Below are positions 45,601-55,406 of a stretch of 64,000 bases of DNA, piece by piece; position 1 is the stretch's first letter; the number at the start of each line of letters is the position of its first letter. Origin of the DNA: VRUE01 sp963697805 (GTDB lineage: Bacteria > Actinomycetota > Thermoleophilia > Solirubrobacterales > 70-9); NCBI GenBank assembly GCA_963697805.1, contig CAVOPB010000005.1, forward strand, positions 186,001-250,000. Direction: 5' to 3'. Under the pieces are notes generated by a model. It was not told the DNA's origin and did not search any database. It worked only from the letters and a program-made list of their open reading frames with translations. The position numbers were made by a program, and so were the translations under genes.

Positions 45601-46991
45601 TGTTGCTCCGCGGCGAGCCGAGCCTCGACCGCGGCGAGCGTCTCGCGGGCGAGCTCGATCTGTGCCGCCAGCGGCTCGGAGCCGGTCCCGCCCTCGATCC
45701 GCTTCGACTCGAGCCAGCTCTCGCGGCGCAGGACCTCGTAGTAGGAGTCGTCGAGGAGCTCGCTGCGCTGTCGCAGCTCCTCCGGAGTCAGATCGGAGAG
45801 GCTCTTACCGGCGTCGACCGCGGCGCGGACGAGACCGCCGACGACGCCATGGGCCTCCCGGAAGGGCATTCCCTTCCGCACCAGCAGGTCGGCGATCTCG
45901 GTCGCGGCCAGCATCTCGTCGCCCGAGGCGGCCTCGAGCCGCTCGCGGTCGAACTCGACGCCGGCGAGCATCCCGTCGGCCGCGGCGAGGCAGAGCTCGA
46001 CGGTGTCGATCGCGTCGAACAGCGGCTCCTTGTCCTCCTGCATGTCCTTGCTGTAGGTGAGCGGCAGGGCGTGCATCGTGCCGAGCAGGGCGAGGAGGTC
46101 GGCGGCGACCCGCGGTGCCTTCGCCCGCAGAAGCTCGGCCGAGTCGGGGTTCTTCTTCTGCGGCATGATGCTCGAGCCCGAGGAGAAGGACTCGTCGAGC
46201 TCGCAGAAGCCGAACTCGGTGCTCGACCAGATCACGATCTCCGAGCCGAGGCGCGAGAGGTGCATCGCCGCCGTCGAGGCGGCCCCGAGGTAGTCGAGGA
46301 CGAAGTCACGGTTGGAGGCGCCGTCGATCGAGTTCGCGGAGAGGTGCTCGAAGCCGAGGTCGTCGGCGACCGCGCGCCGATCGATCTCCCAGTTGACGCC
46401 GGCGAGAGCGCCCGAACCGAGCGGCATCACCGAGGCGCTGTCGAGCGCGAACTGGAAGCGCAGCACGTCGCGGGCGAGCATCCAGAAGTAGGCGAGCAGG
46501 TGGTGGCCGAGGTAGACGGGCTGAGCGCGCTGGAGGTGGGTGTACCCGGGCATCGGCCAGTCCCGGTGGCTCTCCGCGAGGCGGAGGATCCGCCCCATGC
46601 AGTCGCCGCAGAGCTCGATCGCGCGCAGCGAATGAGCCTGGACGACCATCGCGACGTCGGTCGCGACCTGGTCGTTGCGCGAGCGGCCGGTGTGGAGCTT
46701 GCCCGCGAGCGCCCCGACCTCGGCCTCGAGCAGGCGCTCGATCGCCATGTGGATGTCCTCGTCGGCCTCCTCGAATTCGAACCCACGCTTGCCGATCCGT
46801 GCCCGGACCCGTTCGAGGCCGGCGTCGATCTGCCCCAGCTCCTCCTCGCTGAAGACACCGATCCGCTGCAGGGCACGGGCGTGCCCCTGCGACTGGTCGA
46901 TGTCGTAGGGGGCGAGCCGCCAGTCGAACTCGATCGAGCGGTTGAGCCGCCAGAAGCGGGGGTCCGGGTCTTTGCGAAAGCGCGACATCAC
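45597..46991 (-). CDS. argH: Argininosuccinate lyase
   Basis: 464 residues. Cleaves argininosuccinate to arginine and fumarate. The superfamily signature GSSIMPQKKNPDSAELLRAK is complete; LHTGRSRNDQVATDVAM and GYTHLQRAQPVYLGHHLLAY are also conserved. Start MMSRFRKDPDPRFWRLNRSI differs from the usual SxLWGGRF start. argG is not in the window. It is 11 bases after the DegT-type aminotransferase gene. Confidence 0.95.
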   Translation of the reverse strand: MMSRFRKDPDPRFWRLNRSIEFDWRLAPYDIDQSQGHARALQRIGVFSEEELGQIDAGLERVRARIGKRGFEFEEADEDIHMAIERLLEAEVGALAGKLHTGRSRNDQVATDVAMVVQAHSLRAIELCGDCMGRILRLAESHRDWPMPGYTHLQRAQPVYLGHHLLAYFWMLARDVLRFQFALDSASVMPLGSGALAGVNWEIDRRAVADDLGFEHLSANSIDGASNRDFVLDYLGAASTAAMHLSRLGSEIVIWSSTEFGFCELDESFSSGSSIMPQKKNPDSAELLRAKAPRVAADLLALLGTMHALPLTYSKDMQEDKEPLFDAIDTVELCLAAADGMLAGVEFDRERLEAASGDEMLAATEIADLLVRKGMPFREAHGVVGGLVRAAVDAGKSLSDLTPEELRQRSELLDDSYYEVLRRESWLESKRIEGGTGSEPLAAQIELARETLAAVEARLAAEQH

Positions 46992-47002
46992 ACCAGTTGC
47001 CC

Positions 47003-48126
47003 TCAGCGTATTGCCGCCGCCAGCTCTTGGCAGACGCGCTCCACCTGAGACTCGGTCATCTGGGGGAAGAACGGCAGCGCCAGCGAGCGGCGCGAGGCCT
47101 CCTCGGCGACCGGGAAGTCGCCCTCCGCGTAGCCGAGCTCGCGAAGGTGCGGGAAGAGGTGGATGCAGGGCATGTACGCCTTCGAGGCGATGCCGAGCTC
47201 GGCGAGCCGGGCGATCGTCCCGTCGCGGTCGGCCTCGGCGGGAAGGCGAACGGTGTAGACGAACCAGCCGCGCCGCTCGGCGTCGCGGCCGAGGCTCGGG
47301 GCCTCGACGCCGTCGATCCCGGCGAGGCCGTCGGCGTAGAGCCCGGCGACCTCGACCCTGCGCTGCAGCATCGCATCGAGCTTCTCGACCTGGGCGGCGC
47401 CGATCGCGGCGGCGACGTCGGAGAGCCGGTAGTTGAACCCGAGGCCGGCGTGGTCGAGCCAGCCCATGTCCGGGGCGCGGCCCTGGTTGCGCTCGCTGCG
47501 AAGGCGCTCGGCGACCTCTGGGGTGTTCGGGATCAGCATCCCGCCCTCGCCGGTGGTGAGCTGCTTGTTCGCGTAGAAGCCGAAGGCGGCGAGGTTGCCG
47601 CGGGCGCCGACCCGACGGCCCTCGGCGTCGATCGCGCCGAGCGCCTCGCAGGCGTCCTCGAGGATTCCGAGGCCGTTACGGGCCCCGATCTCCTCCAACT
47701 CGGGCATCGCCGCCGGGTAGCCGAAGATGTGGACGGGCAGGATCCCGGTCGTCCGCTCGGTGATCGCGGCGGCGGCGGCGGCGGGGGCGAGGTCGAGGGT
47801 CTCGGGGTCGACGTCGCAGAAGACCGGCCGCACGCCCTCGTAGAGGAGGCAGTTGGCCGAGGCGACGAAGCTCAGCGGGCTGGTCAGGACCTCATCGCCC
47901 TCGCCCCAGCCCAGCGCCCGGACCCCGAGGTGCAGGGCGGTGGTCCCGCTCGAGACCGCGACCGCGTCCTCGACCCCGAGCCAGGCCGCGAACGCGCTCT
48001 CGAAGCGCTCGACCATCGGGCCCAGCGAGAGGCGGCCCGAGCGCAGGACCTCGAGCACCAGCGCCTCCTCCCGCTCATCGATCTCCGGGCGGGCGAGGGG
48101 GATCGGGTCGTTGTCCGGTTCGTCGC

Positions 48127-48130
<4 letters not shown>
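47003..48130 (-). CDS. DegT/DnrJ/EryC1/StrS family aminotransferase
   Basis: 375 residues from the ATG at 48130, overlapping the cimA stop (ATGA). PLP-dependent fold: IPLARPEIDEREEALVLEVL, AVAVSSGTTALHLGVRALGW, SFVASANCLLYEGVRPVFCD, DACEALGA and the PLP Lys in FGFYANKQLTTGEGGM. Such enzymes make amino sugars for cell-surface glycans (for example UDP-linked 4-keto sugars). Its place between cimA and argH gives no clue to substrate. Confidence 0.9.
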
Positions 48131-49683
<1,553 letters not shown>

Positions 49684-49750
49684 CTGCTGCCTTTCGATTC
49701 GAGAGATCGGGGGGAGGGCCTGCAGACCCAGATGCGCAGCACAGCCGCGC

Positions 49751-49767
49751 CAGCCGCTAGGCGGCTG
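49751..49767. promoter_or_regulatory. Hairpin containing the stop codon of the cimA leader ORF
   Basis: CAGCCGC / GCGGCTG with a 3-base loop. On the minus strand, GCAGCCGCCTAGCGG covers the last codons and the TAG of the leader ORF. A terminating or stalled ribosome would prevent the stem. A competing GCGGCTGTGCTGCG arm lies just downstream. The remaining bases to 49684 hold the cimA ribosome binding site (AAAGG). Confidence 0.4.
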
Positions 49768-49804
49768 CGGTAATTCGCCCGATTGCCTCGAAACGGCGCA
49801 ACAT
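49757..49804 (-). CDS. Candidate leader peptide upstream of cimA (15 aa)
   Basis: ATG at 49804 overlaps the ilvE stop as TGATG. The encoded peptide is MLRRFEAIGRITAAA, with two Ile (ATC, ATT), then TAG. AAGG lies about 10 bases upstream. The position between ilvE and cimA and the overlapping hairpin suggest ribosome-dependent control, perhaps by isoleucine. It is too short for homology to be judged by eye. Confidence 0.4.
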   Translation of the reverse strand: MLRRFEAIGRITAAA

Positions 49805-50754
49805 CAGGAACTGACCTTACTCGGTCGGTCAGCCCCGCTCTGGACCTCGATCAGGTCCAGCCACTCGAGGTACTCCTCGGCGCGCCCGCAGAGAGCGTCC
49901 TCGAATTTGGCCTGGATCACCTGGGTGACCTCACCCGGCTCGCCGAGCTCATGGTCGTCGACCGATCGCACCGGCACCAGCTCGGCGGCAGTGCCGGTCA
50001 GGAACATCTCGTCGGCGAGGTACATCTCGGCCCGTGCGATCGAGCGCTCCTCGACCCTGTAGCCGAGGTCGCGGGCGATCTGGATCACCGAGGCGCGGGT
50101 GATCCCGTCGAGGATCGCCGAGGTATGGCCCGGGGTCAGCAAGGTGCCGTCGCGGACGACGAAGACGTTCTCGCCCGAGCCCTCTGAGACGCAGCCGTGC
50201 TGATCGAGCAGGATCGCCTCGTCGTAGCCGGCGTTGGCCGACTCGGTCTTGGCGAGGATCGAGTTCAGATACTGGCCGGAGGCCTTGGCGTGCGGGATCA
50301 GGCTGTCGCCGGAGATGGTCCGCCAGGAGGAGACCTTGGTCCGGATCCCGTGCTTCTTGCTGTCCTCGCCGAGGTAGGCGCCCCAGGGCCAGACGGCGAT
50401 GATCACCTCGATCGGGGCGCTCTGGGCGTAGAGGCCCATCTCGCCGTAGCCGCGGAACGCGAGCGGGCGGATGTAGCAGGAGCGCAGACCGTTGCGGCGG
50501 ATCAGCTCGTGCGTGGCGACCCGAAGCTCCTCGGCGGAGTAGGGAAGCTCGAAGTAGTAGAGCCCGGCCGACTTCTCGAGCCGCTCGAGGTGCTCGCGGT
50601 GGCGGAAGACCGCCGGGCCGCGCTCGGTCTCGTAGCAGCGGATGCCCTCGAAGACGCCGGTCCCGTAGTGGAGCCCGTGGCTGAGCACATGGACCTTGGC
50701 GTCCTCCCAGCGTACGAACTCTCCGTTGTGCCAGATCAGCTCAGCCGTGTCCAT
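49804..50754 (-). CDS. ilvE: Branched-chain amino acid aminotransferase
   Basis: 316 residues, class IV PLP aminotransferase. ELIWHNGEFVRWEDAKVHVL start, GLHYGTGVFEGIRCY, PLP Lys in IPHAKASGQYLNSILAKTES, EGSGENVFVVRDG and FLTGTAAELVPVRSVDDHEL. Last step of Leu, Ile and Val synthesis. It starts 11 bases after leuB. Confidence 0.94.
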   Translation of the reverse strand: MDTAELIWHNGEFVRWEDAKVHVLSHGLHYGTGVFEGIRCYETERGPAVFRHREHLERLEKSAGLYYFELPYSAEELRVATHELIRRNGLRSCYIRPLAFRGYGEMGLYAQSAPIEVIIAVWPWGAYLGEDSKKHGIRTKVSSWRTISGDSLIPHAKASGQYLNSILAKTESANAGYDEAILLDQHGCVSEGSGENVFVVRDGTLLTPGHTSAILDGITRASVIQIARDLGYRVEERSIARAEMYLADEMFLTGTAAELVPVRSVDDHELGEPGEVTQVIQAKFEDALCGRAEEYLEWLDLIEVQSGADRPSKVSS

Positions 50755-50765
50755 GACGAGGGAGC

Positions 50766-51842
50766 TTAACGACCCATCTGGGTCAGTACAGCATCTGTGA
50801 TTTCGCTGGTCCCGACCGTGCTCTCGCCCGCGGCGGCGAGGTCGGCGGTGCGCAGCCCGCTCTCGAGCACGGCGTCGACGGCCGCCTCGATCTGCTCCGC
50901 GTCGCCCGGCCGGTCGAGGCCGTGGCGGAGCATCATCGCCGTCGAGAGGAAGGTCGCGAGCGGATTGGCGATTCCCTTGCCGGCGATGTCAGGGGCCGAA
51001 CCGTGGACCGGCTCGAACAGCCCGGGAGCGCCCTCGGCACCGAGGCTGGCGGAGGGGAGCATCCCCAGCGACCCGGTCAGCATCGCCGACTCGTCGCTGA
51101 GGATGTCGCCGAAGAGGTTCTCGGTGACGATCGTGTCGAACTCGGCGGGCCGCGAGACGAGCTGCATCGCGGCGTTGTCGACCAGCAGGTGCTCGAGCTC
51201 GACGTCGGGGTACTCGGCCGCTACCCGGGTCACCACCTCGCGCCACAACCGCGAGGTCTCGAGCACGTTGGCCTTGTCGACCGAGGTGACCCGCGGCGTG
51301 CGGCCGTCGGAGCCGGCGCGCCTGATCGCGGCCTCGAACGCGGTGCGCGAGATTCGCTCGATCTCGGCCACCGAGTACTCGCAGGTGTCGTGGGCGGAAT
51401 CGCCGTCGCGGCCGCTGTCGCCGAAGTAGATGCCGCCGGTCAGCTCGCGCACGACGAGGAGATCGGTGCCGGCGATCCGGTCCTCGCGCAGCGGGCTGGA
51501 GCCGACCAGGGCCGGGCTCGGTCTTACCGGGCGCAGATTCGCGTAGAGGCCCATACCCTTGCGGAGGCCGAGCAGGCCCTGCTCGGGGCGGGGCGCGTCG
51601 GGGTCGGTCGTGTCCCATTTCGGGCCGCCGACGGCGCCGAGCAGGACGGCGTCGGCGCCGCGGCAGGCCTCGAGGACCCCGTCGGTGAGCGCGACCCCGT
51701 CGGCGTCGATCGAGCAGCCGCCCATCAGGAGCTCCTCGAACTCGAAGGTGCCGAGGGCCTCGAGCAGGCGCCGCGCGGCGGCGACGATCTCGGGCCCGAT
51801 CCCGTCACCGGGCAGGAGGACTATGCGTGGTGTAGGGCTCAT
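50766..51842 (-). CDS. leuB: 3-isopropylmalate dehydrogenase
   Basis: 358 residues from the ATG at 51842 (MSPTPRIVLLPGDG); the open frame runs further upstream into repeat copy D. Motifs: GDGIGPEIVAAARRL, LLGAVGGPKWDTTDP, GLLGLRKGMGLYANLRPVRP, RELTGGIYFG, VDKANVLETSRLWREV, DNAAMQL, FDTIVTENLFGDILSDE and PVHGSAPDIAGKGIANPLAT. Oxidatively decarboxylates 3-isopropylmalate with NAD+. Confidence 0.95.
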   Translation of the reverse strand: MSPTPRIVLLPGDGIGPEIVAAARRLLEALGTFEFEELLMGGCSIDADGVALTDGVLEACRGADAVLLGAVGGPKWDTTDPDAPRPEQGLLGLRKGMGLYANLRPVRPSPALVGSSPLREDRIAGTDLLVVRELTGGIYFGDSGRDGDSAHDTCEYSVAEIERISRTAFEAAIRRAGSDGRTPRVTSVDKANVLETSRLWREVVTRVAAEYPDVELEHLLVDNAAMQLVSRPAEFDTIVTENLFGDILSDESAMLTGSLGMLPSASLGAEGAPGLFEPVHGSAPDIAGKGIANPLATFLSTAMMLRHGLDRPGDAEQIEAAVDAVLESGLRTADLAAAGESTVGTSEITDAVLTQMGR

Positions 51843-51850
51843 GAATAAAT

Positions 51851-51910
51851 GGCTCCCGCTTCGCTCGCTGCGCAGAGAATCAGATTTCGATGCTTGCTCA
51901 CTCCGCGGTC
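51851..51910 (-). repeat. Repeat element copy D, upstream of leuB
   Basis: Minus strand: GACCGCGGAGTGAGCAAGC, TCTGATTCTCTGCGCAGCG and AGCGAAGCGGGAGCC, ending 8 bases before the leuB ATG. Closest to copy A in hisF. No clear inverted ends. It overlaps the last few codons and the stop of the upstream methyltransferase gene. Its GGGAG may serve as leuB ribosome binding site. Confidence 0.65.
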
Positions 51911-52680
51911 GCACGCGCGTCGATGTTGAGGCGGACGTAGTGAAGGACGATCGGGTCGCCCATCCCCTCAATTACCTCGGCGATGAACGGGTCCTGGAGC
52001 TCTGCGGGAAGCGCCTTGATGTAGGGGCCGAGCGAAACCGTCCGCAGGAACGCAAGCGGCTCCTCGGGCCGCACCTCCTTTGGTTCGAGCCAGCAGCGAA
52101 CGTCGGTGAACCCGACGTCCTCGAGGATCGGAGTCGTTTCCTCGTCGGAGCGGAAGTTCCAGGCTTTGGGGACTTCGGCGAGGTACTTCCCATACTCGCC
52201 GGTCTTCGCCACGGCGAGGATCACATCGGCGAGGTTGGCGACGTTCCCCTTGCCGCCGCACTGGGCGACAAGCCGGCCCCCGGGGGCGAGCGTGGAGCGG
52301 ATCCGGGTGAAGAGGTTGCGGTGATCCTTGATCCAGTGGAAGACCGCGTTCGAGAAGACCGCGTCGACCCGCTCGTCGAGGTCGAGCGCTTCGAGGTCGA
52401 GGTGGCGGACGTCGGCCACGGGCCCGAGCACCTCGCGGGCCTTCCTGGCCATGTCCTCGGAGCCGTCGACCGCGATCACGCGGCCCTCGGGCAGGCGCTC
52501 GGCCAGCGCTTTGGTGACCCGGCCCGAGCCGCAGCCGGCGTCAAGCACGAGCTCGTCGCCCGCGAGCGGCAGTCGTTCGAGAACCTCGAGGCCCCACCGG
52601 TACTGGGACTCAGCCACTCGGTGGTACACCTCGGCGTCCCACTCACGTGGGCCGGTGTGCGAAGGCGGCGTCGAGGGCAT
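51898..52680 (-). CDS. Class I SAM-dependent methyltransferase, Tam-like
   Basis: 260 residues. SAM motif I ELVLDAGCGSGRVTKALAER, motif II/III VIAVDGSEDMARKAREVLG, DAVFSNAVFHWIKDHRNLF and LAPGGRLVAQCGGKGN. The residue pattern (start REWDAEVYHRVAESQYRWG, FHWI) is that of trans-aconitate 2-methyltransferase. It lies between leuD and leuB. Removal of trans-aconitate, an aconitase inhibitor, is known for Tam; a link to LeuCD, which is an aconitase relative, is only inference. Confidence 0.85.
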   Translation of the reverse strand: MPSTPPSHTGPREWDAEVYHRVAESQYRWGLEVLERLPLAGDELVLDAGCGSGRVTKALAERLPEGRVIAVDGSEDMARKAREVLGPVADVRHLDLEALDLDERVDAVFSNAVFHWIKDHRNLFTRIRSTLAPGGRLVAQCGGKGNVANLADVILAVAKTGEYGKYLAEVPKAWNFRSDEETTPILEDVGFTDVRCWLEPKEVRPEEPLAFLRTVSLGPYIKALPAELQDPFIAEVIEGMGDPIVLHYVRLNIDARATAE

Positions 52681-52683
52681 CGC

Positions 52684-53250
52684 TCAGATTCCCGTCGTGA
52701 CCGGGCCTCGCTCAGCGCCCCCGGCACTCTCGAACTCGTCGATCGCACCGGCGTTTTCGAGCGTGACGCCGATGTCGTCGAGGCCGTTCAGGAGCCGGAA
52801 TTTGACGTCGGGCTCGATCTCGAACTCGAAGACTCCGGCCGTGCCGCAGCTGATCGTCTCGTCGTCGACGTCGATCCGCGCCTCGCCGGCCTCGGCGACC
52901 GCGCGGCAGTGCTCCTCGTCGAGGATCGCCGGCAGCAGCCCGACCTTCGTGCAGTTGACGTAGAAGATGTCGGCGAACGAGGGCGCGACGATCGCCTGGA
53001 ACCCGAAGTCCTCGAGCGCCCACGGGGCGTGCTCGCGCGAGGAGCCGCAGCCGAAGTTGCGACCGGTGACCAGGATCGGATTCGGCTCGAGCTCGATCTC
53101 GCCGTTGCGAATCCAGTCGTAGAAGAGGAACTCGCCGAACCCGGTCCGCTCGACCCGCTTCAGGAACTGCTTCGGGATTATCTGATCGGTATCGACGTCG
53201 GCCCGGTCCAGTACCGAGACCCCGCCCTCGATCACGTCAATCGGTCTCAT
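52684..53250 (-). CDS. leuD: 3-isopropylmalate dehydratase small subunit
   Basis: 188 residues from the ATG at 53250 (MRPIDVIEGG). Aconitase swivel domain: DRADVDTDQIIPKQFLKR, GFGEFLFYDWIRNG, NILVTGRNFGCGSSREHAPW-type loop (seen as ILVTGRNFGCGSSREHA), and FADIFYVNCTKVGLLP. It partners LeuC. It starts 2 bases after leuC ends. Confidence 0.95.
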   Translation of the reverse strand: MRPIDVIEGGVSVLDRADVDTDQIIPKQFLKRVERTGFGEFLFYDWIRNGEIELEPNPILVTGRNFGCGSSREHAPWALEDFGFQAIVAPSFADIFYVNCTKVGLLPAILDEEHCRAVAEAGEARIDVDDETISCGTAGVFEFEIEPDVKFRLLNGLDDIGVTLENAGAIDEFESAGGAERGPVTTGI

Positions 53251-53252
53251 GC

Positions 53253-54635
53253 TCAGCTCCAATCCCTGATGTCGACGAAATGGCCCTCGACCGCGGCGGC
53301 GGCGGCCATCCTCGGGCTGACTAGGTGGGTCCGGCCGCCCTTGCCCTGACGACCCTCGAAGTTGCGGTTCGAGGTCGAGGCACAGCGCTCGCCCTCGATC
53401 AGGATGTCGGGGTTCATCCCCAGACACATCGAGCAGCCGGCCTCGCGCCACTCGAACCCCGCGGAGCGGAAGACCTCGTCGAGACCCTCCGCCTCGGCGG
53501 TCGCTTTGACCTGCTGGGACCCCGGCACGACCATCGCCCGGACGGTGTCCGCAACCCGGCGACCGTCGACGATCGACGCGGCCTCGCGCAGGTCCTCGAT
53601 CCGGGAGTTGGTGCAGGACCCGATAAAGACTCGCTCGGGCCTGATCTCGGTCATCGGGGTACCCGGCTCGAGGTCCATGTATCGGAGCGCCCGTTCGGCC
53701 GACTCGCGGTCGGCCGGAGCCTCCATCGCCGCCGGGTCGGGGACCGAGTCGGTCACCTCGACGACCATTCCCGGGGTCGTCCCCCAGGTCACCATCGGCG
53801 AGATGTCGCCGGCGTCGATCTCGACCTCGGTGTCGAAGGTCGCTCCCGCGTCAGTGGGCAGATCGCGCCACCGCTCGACGGCCGCGTCGAAATCCTCGGG
53901 CGCGGCGTCGCGGCCGCGGACCCACTCGAAGGTCGTCTCGTCGGGGGCGATCATGCCCGCCCGGCCACCGCCCTCGATCGTCATGTTGCAAATCGTCATC
54001 CGGCCTGGCATCGAGAGCGCCTCGATCGCCGGTCCCGCGTACTCGACCGCGTGCCCGACCATGCCGCCGGTGCCGAGGCGGCCGATCGTCGCCAGGATCA
54101 GATCCTTGGGAGTGACACCGCTGCCGAGCTCGCCGCTGTAGAGGATCCGCATCGTCCTCGGGCGCTTTTGGACGAGGCACTGGGTGGCGAGAACGTGCTC
54201 GACCTCCGAGGTGCCGATGCCGAACGCCAGCGCCCCGAAGGCGCCGTGGGTCGAGGTGTGGCTGTCGCCGCAGACGATCGTCACCCCTGGCTGGGTGACG
54301 CCGAGCTCGGGCCCGATCACGTGGACGATGCCCTGGCGGTCGGAGCCGAGCGAGTGGATCGGAATCTCGAACTCCTCGCAGTTGCGCTCCAGGGTCTCGA
54401 CCTGGACCCGGGAGAGCCGGTCGGCGATCATGCTCGCGGCCTTGGTGCCGTCAGTCGGCACGTTGTGATCAGCCGTCGCCAGGGTCTTGTCGGGGCGGCG
54501 GACCTTGCGCCCGGCCAGCCTCAGGCCGTCGAAGGCCTGCGGCGAGGTGACCTCGTGGACCAGGTGGAGGTCGATGTAGATGAGGCCGTCGGAGACCTCG
54601 TGGGCCTCCCAGATCTTGTCGAACATGGTTCTCAT
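53253..54635 (-). CDS. leuC: 3-isopropylmalate dehydratase large subunit
   Basis: 460 residues. ATG 54635 is preferred over ATG 54626 because GAGGAGG from repeat copy E lies 8 bases upstream. [4Fe-4S] ligands are in CGDSHTSTHGAFGALAFGIG, FIGSCTNSRIEDLREAA and CSMCLGMNPD. Isomerises 2- to 3-isopropylmalate and also the citramalate series. First gene of leuC-leuD-tam-leuB-ilvE-cimA. Confidence 0.95.
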   Translation of the reverse strand: MRTMFDKIWEAHEVSDGLIYIDLHLVHEVTSPQAFDGLRLAGRKVRRPDKTLATADHNVPTDGTKAASMIADRLSRVQVETLERNCEEFEIPIHSLGSDRQGIVHVIGPELGVTQPGVTIVCGDSHTSTHGAFGALAFGIGTSEVEHVLATQCLVQKRPRTMRILYSGELGSGVTPKDLILATIGRLGTGGMVGHAVEYAGPAIEALSMPGRMTICNMTIEGGGRAGMIAPDETTFEWVRGRDAAPEDFDAAVERWRDLPTDAGATFDTEVEIDAGDISPMVTWGTTPGMVVEVTDSVPDPAAMEAPADRESAERALRYMDLEPGTPMTEIRPERVFIGSCTNSRIEDLREAASIVDGRRVADTVRAMVVPGSQQVKATAEAEGLDEVFRSAGFEWREAGCSMCLGMNPDILIEGERCASTSNRNFEGRQGKGGRTHLVSPRMAAAAAVEGHFVDIRDWS

Positions 54636-54639
54636 ATAC

Positions 54640-54718
54640 GCGGCCTCCTCCGCTACCGCTCAGTCGCACTCATCGTCACCGGAATTCTTGCTCCTTCGCT
54701 CCCGCGTCCGGGGGCCGC
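54640..54718 (-). repeat. Repeat element copy E, upstream of leuC
   Basis: Bounded by GCGGCCTCC / GGGGGCCGC (9 pairs, one of them T-G). Minus strand core ACGCGGGAGCGAAGGAGCAAG, CCGGTGACGATGAGTGCG and TGAGCGGTAGCGGAGGAGG. It aligns with copy B over its whole length. It ends 4 bases from the leuC start and seems to supply its Shine-Dalgarno. Confidence 0.65.
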
Positions 54719-54735
54719 TGACCTATCTTTGATCA

Positions 54736-55350
54736 CTAGCTCCTCCTCAGCCCCGCGGCGATCACCGCGAGAAAGCGGGCCGGGTCGTCGCTTTCATTCT
54801 CGAACTGGTGCGGCAGGTCGGCATCGAAGGTGACGGCGTCGCCCTCGTGTAGCTCATGGCGGCTGCCGTCGACGATCAGCGCCAGGGTGCCGCTGAGGAC
54901 GACGGTGGTCTCGCGGCTGCCGGGCTCATGCATCGGCGGGTCGTCGGGGCCGCCGGTGGCTGCGCCAGCCTCCAGCGTGTGCAGCGAGACGTCCGCCCGC
55001 TGGCCCGGCAGGGGCGGCGTCAGCTCCTCGAAGCGATGTCCCCCGCGCCGCGACGAGCGCCGCTCCCGCTCGCGGCTGATCACGACATGCTCGCCCTCGT
55101 CGAGGCGCAGCAGCTGGGACAGGGTCAGGTCGAGGCCGGCGGCGATCTTCGCCGCGACCGCGATCGTCGGGCTGGTCTCACCGCGCTCAACCTGGGAGAG
55201 CATCGGCGCGCTGACCCCGCTGCGCTCAGCAAGATCCCGCAGTGAGAGGCCCATCGCGTCGCGCAGGGCGTGGATCCGCTCGCCGTGGCGCGTGGGGAAG
55301 GGTCCTTCCCCACGCCCAGCATCCGCTCGCTTGGTTCTCGTGGCCTCCAT
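54736..55350 (-). CDS. XRE-family regulator with C-terminal cupin domain
   Basis: 204 residues. HTH at about 24-78 (RIHALRDAMGLSLRDLAER, SAPMLSQVERGETSPTIAVA, LDLTLSQLLRL). Cupin at about 120-200 (PMHEPGSRETTVVLSGTLAL, HELHEGDAVTFDADLPHQFE). Such HTH-cupin proteins sense small amino acid or polyamine-type ligands and often control adjacent metabolism. It is upstream of leuC in the same direction, separated by repeat copy E. No Shine-Dalgarno is seen before its ATG. Confidence 0.88.
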   Translation of the reverse strand: MEATRTKRADAGRGEGPFPTRHGERIHALRDAMGLSLRDLAERSGVSAPMLSQVERGETSPTIAVAAKIAAGLDLTLSQLLRLDEGEHVVISRERERRSSRRGGHRFEELTPPLPGQRADVSLHTLEAGAATGGPDDPPMHEPGSRETTVVLSGTLALIVDGSRHELHEGDAVTFDADLPHQFENESDDPARFLAVIAAGLRRS

Positions 55351-55360
55351 TACGATCGTA
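55351..55360 (-). promoter_or_regulatory. Palindromic TACGATCGTA at the XRE start (operator / leaderless -10)
   Basis: Perfect 10-base palindrome touching the ATG. TACGAT fits the TAnnnT -10 consensus 4 bases before the start codon, as in leaderless actinobacterial mRNAs, and the palindrome could be an autoregulatory operator. Confidence 0.35.
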
Positions 55361-55382
55361 CGCTATCACATACAGCAACACC

Positions 55383-55406
55383 CAATCCGCCGAGTTTGCG
55401 TTTACC
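55383..55406. repeat. Left inverted repeat flanking the DUF559 gene
   Basis: 24 bases, with core CCGCCGAGTTTGCGT. Its complement matches 56362-56385 at 21 of 24 positions. It overlaps the stop codon of the DUF559 gene. Confidence 0.65.
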
